From: Verrucosispora sp. NA02020
GTDB lineage: Bacteria > Actinomycetota > Actinomycetes > Mycobacteriales > Micromonosporaceae
Direction: 5' to 3'
Length of the DNA: 64,000 nucleotides
NCBI RefSeq assembly: GCF_013364215.1
Contig: NZ_CP054923.1
Coordinates: 5,642,001 to 5,706,000 of the forward strand
The position numbers were made by a program, and so were the translations under genes. Each line of letters begins with the position of its first letter. Position 1 is the stretch's first letter. Positions 58,376 to 64,000 of this stretch are shown here, piece by piece. The notes under the pieces are model-generated. The model worked only from the letters and a program-made list of their open reading frames with translations. It searched no databases and had not been told where the DNA came from.

Positions 58376-58840
58376 TCAGGCGCCGGCCTCGGCCAGGGCC
58401 TTGCGCCACCCGTGCTGGTCACGCGGTTCGCCCGGCATGTTCATCTCGGCGAACCGGACCACGCCGTTCTTGTCGATGACGAAGGTGCCCCGGTTGGCGA
58501 TGCCGGCGACCTCGTTGAAGACGCCGTACGCCTGGGCGACGGCACCGTGCGGCCAGAAGTCCGACAGCAGCGGGAACTGGAAGCCCTCGCGGTCCGCCCA
58601 GACCTTGTGGGCGTACACCGAGTCGACGCTGACGGTGAGTACCTGGACGTCGTCGCTGACGTACTCGTCGAGGTTGTCCCGCACCTCGCACAGCTCGCCC
58701 TGGCAGATGCCGGTGAAGGCCAGCGGGTAGAAGACCAGCAGGACGGAGCGCCGGCCACGGAAGTCGGCGAGCCGGACCTCCTGGTTGTTCTGGTCCTTCA
58801 GCACGAAGTCCGGCGCCTCGGCGCCAACCTCGATCGGCAT
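58376..58840 (-). CDS. ahpE: Peroxiredoxin, AhpE type
   Basis: 154 residues. Peroxidatic Cys46 in PLAFTGIC and FWPHGAVAQAYGVFNE, ANRGTFVIDKNG closely follow mycobacterial AhpE. AhpE is classed as one-Cys, reduced by mycothiol/mycoredoxin. This protein has an additional Cys51 (GELCEVRD) five residues on, where the mycobacterial protein I remember has Asp. It could alter resolution. It detoxifies peroxides in the cytoplasm. Confidence 0.93.
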   Translation of the reverse strand: MPIEVGAEAPDFVLKDQNNQEVRLADFRGRRSVLLVFYPLAFTGICQGELCEVRDNLDEYVSDDVQVLTVSVDSVYAHKVWADREGFQFPLLSDFWPHGAVAQAYGVFNEVAGIANRGTFVIDKNGVVRFAEMNMPGEPRDQHGWRKALAEAGA

Positions 58841-58899
58841 GCGAGCTCCTTCGGGAGTCAGGTCGGGTCGGCCTCAGCCTGTCACACCGCTGAGCAGGG

Positions 58900-59337
58900 T
58901 CACTTCTTGCCCTTGGCACCTCGGCGCAGCACGAGACGGGCCCCGCTCCAGTCCTTGCCGGCGTTGATGGTGGAGGTCTGTTGGAGGCCTGCGGTGGGTG
59001 CGGACTCGGAGACCTCACTCGGTTCCACGTGCCCGTCACGGCCGGCCTTGGGCGTCAACAGCCACACGACCCCGTTGTCGGCCAGGGGGCCGAGGGCGTC
59101 CACGAGAAGTTCGAAAAGATCACCGTCGCCGTCCCGGTACCACACCAGCACCGCGTCGACCACCTCATCGGTGTCCTCGTCGACCAGGTCACCACAACGG
59201 TCGGTCAGGGCGTCCCGGAGATCGGAGTCGACGTCCTCGTCGTACCCCATCTCCATGACGACCATCCCCGGCTCGATGCCGAACCGGTCCGCCAGGCTGC
59301 GTACCCCGTCGGCAGCCTGACCAGCGGTCGCGCTCAC
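58900..59337 (-). CDS. DUF3052 family protein
   Basis: 145 residues from GTG 59337 with GAGGAGG nine bases upstream. LADRFGIEPGMVVMEMGYDEDVDSDLRDAL and VVWLLTPKAGRDGHVEPSEV, GLQQTSTINAGKDWSG are the known conserved blocks. A small actinobacterial family of unknown function, here beside ahpE and the fused E1 gene. Confidence 0.92.
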   Translation of the reverse strand: MSATAGQAADGVRSLADRFGIEPGMVVMEMGYDEDVDSDLRDALTDRCGDLVDEDTDEVVDAVLVWYRDGDGDLFELLVDALGPLADNGVVWLLTPKAGRDGHVEPSEVSESAPTAGLQQTSTINAGKDWSGARLVLRRGAKGKK

Positions 59338-59451
59338 TGTCGCGTGCCTCCTCATCTCGTGGCGAGTTCGCGGCGTCCCCTCGAACGCCGTCAGGCAAAG
59401 TCCACACAGTTGTGCCCTCCGGCGCAAGTGGCGCACCGGGTGGAACGAAAT

Positions 59452-62007
59452 TTACCGTGCCAGCAGCGTACGGGCACCCTGGGTGATGGCCTCCTCGGAC
59501 ACCAGGACCTGACGGGCAGCCGGACCTAACGGCACAAATGAGTCAACTGCGGCCACTCGTCGTGCCGCACCGACATAACCGGCGTCCACCAGCGCGGCGA
59601 TCACTCCCTCACCCACCCCGCCGGAGCGTCGGGTCTCGTCCACCACCAGCACCCGGCCGGTCGCGGTGGCCTCCCGGATGAGATCGGCCACAGGTAGCGG
59701 GGCCAGCCAACGCAGGTCCACCACGCGGGTGCCGACGCCCTCGTCGGCAAGCGCCGACGCGGCCCGCAGCGACATCCGGACGCCGTTACCGAACGTGATG
59801 ATCGTGACGTCCTCGGCCGAGCCGACGCCGTACACGCGGGCCCGCCCGACCGGCACGTGTGCGCCCGCCCAGGCGCCCGGCTCGGCGTACCCGGCCAGCC
59901 ACTCCCCGTCGCCGTCGGTGTAGAGGTCGCGCGTGTGGTAGAGCCCGATCGGCTCCAGGAACACACAGACGCTGCCGTCCACCGCCGCGCTCGCCAGGCA
60001 GGTCCGTAGCATCGCCGCCGCGTCGTCCGGTCGCGCGGGTACGGCGATCACCAGCCCGGGTACGTCCCGCAGCACCGCCACCGAGTTGTCGTTGTGGAAG
60101 TGCCCGCCGAAGCCCTCCTGGTACGCCAACCCGGCCACCCGCACCACCATCGGGTTCCGCATCGCGCCCTGCGAGAAGAACCCCATGGTGGCCGCCTCGC
60201 CGCGCAACTGGTCCTCGGCGTTGTGCAGGTACGCCAGGTACTGGATCTCCGGCACCGGCAGCATCCCGGCCAGCCCGGCACCGAGCCCCAGGCCGAGGAT
60301 CGAGGTCTCGTCGAGCAGGGTGTCGAAGACCCGGGCGACACCGAACCGGTCCCGCAGTCCCTTGGTGACCCCGTACACCCCACCCTTGGCGGCGACGTCC
60401 TCGCCGAAGACGGCCATCTGCGGATGGTCGAGCAGCCCGTCGGTGAGCGCGGCGTTGATGCTCTGCGCCAGCGTCAGCGGGCCGACCAGCTCCGGCGGCT
60501 TGCCGCCGAACGCCTCGACCCGTGCGCCCGCGTCCGGCCCGGCCGCCCGGTCGCCCGCCTCGGCCACCGCACGGGCCACCCGCAACGGTCGGCGGGGCGC
60601 CAGCGGGGCGACCACCTCGGCCGGGCTGGACAGCTTCGGCTCGTCGAGCACCCCCTCGGCCAGCCGGCGGACCCGCCAGCCGATCTCGTCGTAGCGCTCC
60701 AGCAGCTCCGCACCGCTGGCCAGGCCCGCCTCGACCAACCGTCGCGCGGTGGCCGCCACCGGATCCCGGTCCAGGTCGGCCCGGATCTCCCCGGCCGTCC
60801 GGTACGCGCTCTCGGCGTCCGCGCCTGCGTGCCCCATCAACCGCACCGTGGTGAGGTGGAGTACGGCCGGGCGCCGGTGGCGGCGGACCCAGGCCGCCGC
60901 CTCGACCGCCACCTCGTACGTCTCGACCAGGTCGGTGCCGTCGGCGGCGAAGTACCGCACCCCCGGCTTCGACCGCAGCGCCGTCGTCACCCAGCCCTGC
61001 GGCGACCGGAGGCTCAGGCCCAGGCCGTTGTCCTCGCATACGAACAGCACCGGGATGCGCAGACCGGTGTGGTCGTACCAGCCGGCGGTGTTGAAGGCGG
61101 CGGTGGCGCTGGCGTGGTTGATCGAGGCGTCCCCGAACGAGCAGACCACGATCGCGTCCGGTGCCCACGTCGTCGCGACGGGCGTCTCGCCCGGCCAGGT
61201 CGGCTCCGGTCGCGTGTCCAGCCGGCGCAGCCGCTCCACCGCGAGGCCCATGCCCACCGCCCGGGGCAGGTGCGAGGCGATCGTGGAGGTGGTCGGCACC
61301 ACGGCGAGGTCGGCCCGACCGAAGACCTTGTGCCGGCCTCCGGCGATCGGCTCCTCGCGCGAGGCCACCATGCCCCGCAGCACGTCCCGGGCCGCGTCCG
61401 CGTACACCGGGTCGACCGCCCGCCGCTCGTCGCCCGCGGCCTCCGCTTTCCCGGCCGGGCGCTCGTCGTCGTCCAGCGGATCAGCGGCCCGGGGGCCCTC
61501 CTCGGCGTGCCCGACCCTGCCGACCGGCGGCGCGTCCTCGGCCGGGTCGAGGTCGACCTCCGTCGCCTGCCCGGCGGGCGCGGACGTGTCGGTGCTGGGG
61601 CCGCCGTGGTCGCCGGCCGGCTCCGCGTCGGGGTCCCGGCCGGTGTCGGGCTCCCCGCTGCGGGCGGCCTGAGCGGCCCGCACGCAGTAGAACGCGCCGG
61701 AGCGGTAGTGCAGCAGGGCCGGGTCGGTGGGGCGTAGCGCCGCGGCGACCCCGGCGTTGCCCTCGTGCCCGGCCGAACCGATCGTGTAGTAGCCCTCGCC
61801 GAAGCCGCGGAGCCAGCGTCCGGCGAGGTCGAGTTGGCGGCTGGTGACCTGTGCGTCGAAGAGGTCCAACAGCTCTGCGCCGGTCAGCGTGGCACCGTCG
61901 GCCACCGGCTGTGCCGGGTCGGCGCGGCGCCCCGGCGCGGCGAGGGCGGCCAGGGCCTCCCGGAACCGGTCGTCGAGATCCTGCGGGGTGGTCACGTCCG
62001 ACAGCAT
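59452..62007 (-). CDS. Fused alpha/beta E1 component, 2-oxoacid dehydrogenase
   Basis: 851 residues. The alpha half (about 1-450) has EGYYTIGSAGHEG, GGRHKVFG and the thiamine-diphosphate motif starting GDASINHASATAAFN. The beta half (about 500-851) has VFGEDVAAKGGVYGVTKGL, QGFGGHF-like QEGFGGHFHNDNS and VVDETRRSGGVGEG. It should decarboxylate a branched-chain or related 2-oxoacid with thiamine diphosphate. An acidic, low-complexity insert of about 80 residues (roughly 118-200) splits FYCVRAAQ from DVLRGMVAS. No E2 or E3 gene is adjacent. Confidence 0.92.
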   Translation of the reverse strand: MLSDVTTPQDLDDRFREALAALAAPGRRADPAQPVADGATLTGAELLDLFDAQVTSRQLDLAGRWLRGFGEGYYTIGSAGHEGNAGVAAALRPTDPALLHYRSGAFYCVRAAQAARSGEPDTGRDPDAEPAGDHGGPSTDTSAPAGQATEVDLDPAEDAPPVGRVGHAEEGPRAADPLDDDERPAGKAEAAGDERRAVDPVYADAARDVLRGMVASREEPIAGGRHKVFGRADLAVVPTTSTIASHLPRAVGMGLAVERLRRLDTRPEPTWPGETPVATTWAPDAIVVCSFGDASINHASATAAFNTAGWYDHTGLRIPVLFVCEDNGLGLSLRSPQGWVTTALRSKPGVRYFAADGTDLVETYEVAVEAAAWVRRHRRPAVLHLTTVRLMGHAGADAESAYRTAGEIRADLDRDPVAATARRLVEAGLASGAELLERYDEIGWRVRRLAEGVLDEPKLSSPAEVVAPLAPRRPLRVARAVAEAGDRAAGPDAGARVEAFGGKPPELVGPLTLAQSINAALTDGLLDHPQMAVFGEDVAAKGGVYGVTKGLRDRFGVARVFDTLLDETSILGLGLGAGLAGMLPVPEIQYLAYLHNAEDQLRGEAATMGFFSQGAMRNPMVVRVAGLAYQEGFGGHFHNDNSVAVLRDVPGLVIAVPARPDDAAAMLRTCLASAAVDGSVCVFLEPIGLYHTRDLYTDGDGEWLAGYAEPGAWAGAHVPVGRARVYGVGSAEDVTIITFGNGVRMSLRAASALADEGVGTRVVDLRWLAPLPVADLIREATATGRVLVVDETRRSGGVGEGVIAALVDAGYVGAARRVAAVDSFVPLGPAARQVLVSEEAITQGARTLLAR

Positions 62008-62073
62008 TACCGACCGAGGCACGCCTCGCCCACCTGAGCACGTTTCACGCACCTGGGACGGCGCGGCGCCCGA

Positions 62074-62562
62074 CTACGTCCCGAGCCGCTCCGGGCAACC
62101 GCCGTCGGAGACCTTCCAGACGAGTTCGCCGAGCGCCGCCAACTCCTCCGTGCTGAGTCCGGCCAGCAGTCGTGAGTCGGACAGCACCCCGTGGACCCGG
62201 TCCCGCATCCGCCGGCCCGCCTCGGTCACCACCAGGGTCCGCTGCCGCCGGTCGTCCGGGTCGGCACGACGCTCCACCAGCCCGGCCCGCTCCAGCTTGT
62301 CGACCAGCGCGGTCACGTTGGACCGGTCGCAGCGCAACTGCCCGGCCAGCTCACGGGCGGGCAGCGGGTGGTCCGGGTCCAGTTCGTAGAGCGCGCGGGC
62401 GACCGCCGGGGTCAGCCCCAGTGCGGCGATCTCGCTGTCCTGGTGGTGCCGAAGGGCGGCGGCCACGTGCATGATCCGCCGGACCGTGTCGCCGGCCACC
62501 CGGGACCGGTCGGCCCCACCCGGGCCGACCAGGGTGGCGGGTGGTCGCGGCATGGTCGACAT
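62074..62562 (-). CDS. MarR-family regulator
   Basis: 162 residues from ATG 62562 (ATG 62553 possible; neither has a clear ribosome site, so it may be leaderless). Winged helix: LPARELAGQLRCDRSNVTALVDKLERAGLVERR, then DPDDRRQRTLVVTEAG wing. MarR dimers repress in the absence of phenolic or oxidant ligands. It lies head-to-tail upstream of the fused E1 gene on the same strand, which it might regulate. Confidence 0.92.
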   Translation of the reverse strand: MSTMPRPPATLVGPGGADRSRVAGDTVRRIMHVAAALRHHQDSEIAALGLTPAVARALYELDPDHPLPARELAGQLRCDRSNVTALVDKLERAGLVERRADPDDRRQRTLVVTEAGRRMRDRVHGVLSDSRLLAGLSTEELAALGELVWKVSDGGCPERLGT

Positions 62563-62659
62563 TCTACGATCCGGCCACGTTCGGGCAGTTCCGCCGTTAC
62601 GTCGGCGGCGCGCCGCCGGGACGGTCGCCTCGCGGTGGCCGGCCGGGCGGGTGTGGTGG

Positions 62660-63064
62660 TCAGCCGGGCAGGAAGGAGAAGCGGACCTGCCGGCTGGAGT
62701 TGTCCCCGTTGGTGTCGACCAGGCAGACCGACTGCCAGGTGCCCAGGGCGAGCCGGCCGCCGAGCACGGGCAGCGTCGCGTACGGGGCGACGAAGGCGGG
62801 CAGCACGTGGTCGCGGCCGTGTCCGGGCGAACCGTGCCGGTGCTGCCAGCGGTCGTCGGTGGGCAGCAGCGCGTCCAGCGCGGTGAGCAGGTCGTCGTCG
62901 GAGCCGGCGCCGGTCTCGATGATGGCCACCCCGGCGGTGGCGTGCGGCACGAACACGTGCAGCAGCCCGTCGCCCTGCCCGGCGAGGAACTGCTCGGCCT
63001 CGGCGGTGATGTCCCGGACGGTCGGCCGGGAACCGGTCCGGATGCTGATCACCTCACTACGCAT
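62660..63064 (-). CDS. YjbQ/UPF0047 family protein
   Basis: 134 residues. HVFVPHATAGVAIIETG, DLLTALDALLP and WQHRHGSPGHGRDHVLPAFVAP carry the His/Asp/Arg cluster of YjbQ, reported to have weak thiamine phosphate synthase activity. LGTWQSVCLVDTNGDNSSRQV is the closing strand block. Start ATG 63064 follows a G-run; 63073 would add three residues. Confidence 0.92.
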   Translation of the reverse strand: MRSEVISIRTGSRPTVRDITAEAEQFLAGQGDGLLHVFVPHATAGVAIIETGAGSDDDLLTALDALLPTDDRWQHRHGSPGHGRDHVLPAFVAPYATLPVLGGRLALGTWQSVCLVDTNGDNSSRQVRFSFLPG

Positions 63065-63285
63065 ACCCCCCATTCTGCCCGGTTACGAAACCTTGTACCG
63101 GCGCGCTCGGCGGCGTTTCCTGGCAAGATCGTCTACTACCCGTCCGGGCCTGCGCGGCGACGCGAAGTTACTGTTCGGTACGTGTGTCGCGCGTCGCCCT
63201 TGGGCCGGGTGGACGTGACGGCGAGTGCCGCGACGGGGCAGGATGGCGCTAGAGACCTATCCCACACACAACCGAGGGAACGCCT

Positions 63286-64000
63286 GTGGCTACGGAACGC
63301 AAGCGCCCGGTGATCACGGCCGGACTGCCGAGCCAGCTTCCGGATACCGACCCTGAAGAGACCAGCGAATGGGTCGAGTCGCTCGACGGTGTCATCGATG
63401 ATCGTGGCACCAAGCGGGCGCGATACGTGATGCTGCGCCTGTTGGAGCGCGCCCGTGAGCGCCAGGTCGGCGTACCGTCGCTGACCACCACCGACTACCT
63501 CAACACGATCCCGCCGGAGCGCGAACCCTGGTTCCCGGGTGACGAGCACATCGAGCGCCGGATCCGGGCGTACGTGCGGTGGAACGCGGCGATGCTGGTG
63601 CACCGTGCGCAGCGTCCCGAGATCGGCGTCGGCGGACACATCTCCACCTTCGCGAGCTCGGCCTCGCTCTACGAGGTGGGCTTCAACCACTTCTTCCGGG
63701 GCAAGAACCACCCGGGTGGCGGCGATCACATCTTCTACCAGGGGCACGCCTCCCCCGGCATGTACGCCCGGGCGTTCCTGGAGGGTCGGCTCAGCGAGAA
63801 CCAGCTCGACGGCTTCCGGCAGGAGCTGTCGCACCCCGGCGGCGGGCTCCCGTCGTACCCGCACCCCCGGCTGATGCCGGACTTCTGGGAGTTCCCCACC
63901 GTCTCGATGGGGCTGGGCGGGCTGAACGCCATCTACCAGGCCCGGTTCAACCGCTACCTCCAGCACCGGGGCATCAAGGACACCTCCGACCAGAACGTCT
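63286..64000 (+). CDS. aceE: Pyruvate dehydrogenase E1, homodimeric (partial, 3' end outside window)
   Basis: 238 residues visible from GTG 63286 with GAGGGA seven bases upstream. [73 protein letters not shown] and [24 protein letters not shown] are AceE N-terminal blocks, including the thiamine-site His in QGHASPG. It decarboxylates pyruvate for the lipoyl E2. Divergent from yjbQ. The window therefore holds two different E1 types close together. Confidence 0.95.
   Translation, partial: MATERKRPVITAGLPSQLPDTDPEETSEWVESLDGVIDDRGTKRARYVMLRLLERARERQVGVPSLTTTDYLNTIPPEREPWFPGDEHIERRIRAYVRWNAAMLVHRAQRPEIGVGGHISTFASSASLYEVGFNHFFRGKNHPGGGDHIFYQGHASPGMYARAFLEGRLSENQLDGFRQELSHPGGGLPSYPHPRLMPDFWEFPTVSMGLGGLNAIYQARFNRYLQHRGIKDTSDQNV

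Overview
This is a 64 kb stretch of a high-GC actinomycete chromosome. Strong third-position GC, frequent GTG starts, 4-base start/stop overlaps and the gene families present (F420-linked NpdG, AhpE, GlnA2, DUF3052, homodimeric AceE, KorSA/Pra/RepSA-type mobile genes) point to Micromonosporaceae, most likely Micromonospora or a close relative. That placement rests on gene content and remembered family sequences; no search was run.

Layout. 1-16.3 kb is core chromosome: a glutamine amidotransferase, an S66 carboxypeptidase, glnA2, nadE, panB, a lipoprotein, npdG, an RNB nuclease, a very long Ala/Lys-rich histone H1-like protein, a Nudix hydrolase, a nucleotidyltransferase, an AraC regulator and two roadblock-type genes. 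16.4-19.5 kb is accessory: two small coupled ORFs, a GntR/UTRA regulator with a palindromic operator, an orphan gene and a putative toxin-antitoxin pair (DUF6036-type nucleotidyltransferase plus HTH partner).

19.73-34.40 kb is a 14.7 kb actinomycete integrative and conjugative element (AICE). It is bounded by a perfect 38-bp direct repeat that is part of the 3' end of rnpB (RNase P RNA), so it is integrated in rnpB rather than in a tRNA gene. Backbone: int, xis, a RepSA-type rolling-circle initiator, a DUF2637 membrane protein, a TraB/FtsK translocase and a Pra-like activator, nearly all translationally coupled on the minus strand. Two GntR regulators and two matching operator regions with identical half-site spacing suggest KorSA-like control. 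Cargo includes a GT2 glycosyltransferase and a low-GC ParA-like ATPase/HEPN gene pair that may be a defence module.

34.4-64 kb is core chromosome again: rnpB, DinB proteins, RNase H/phosphatase, a zinc-ribbon protein, Nif3, a flavoprotein/XRE/prim-pol-like group, a five-gene DUF1800-DUF1501-ferric reductase-FMN-binding-ApbE redox operon, SWIM and SNF2 proteins, a PfkB kinase, a pyruvyl transferase, a tetR/dhfr deletion scar, tRNA-Val, AhpE, DUF3052, a fused alpha/beta E1 dehydrogenase, MarR, YjbQ and the start of aceE.

The main discoveries to check are the rnpB-targeted AICE that carries its own covarying copy of the rnpB terminator hairpin; the HEPN/ParA cargo; an interspersed repeat that appears three times, once translated in frame inside the SNF2 helicase; and three unrelated genes whose stop codon lies in the first unit of a short tandem array running into the 3' flank.
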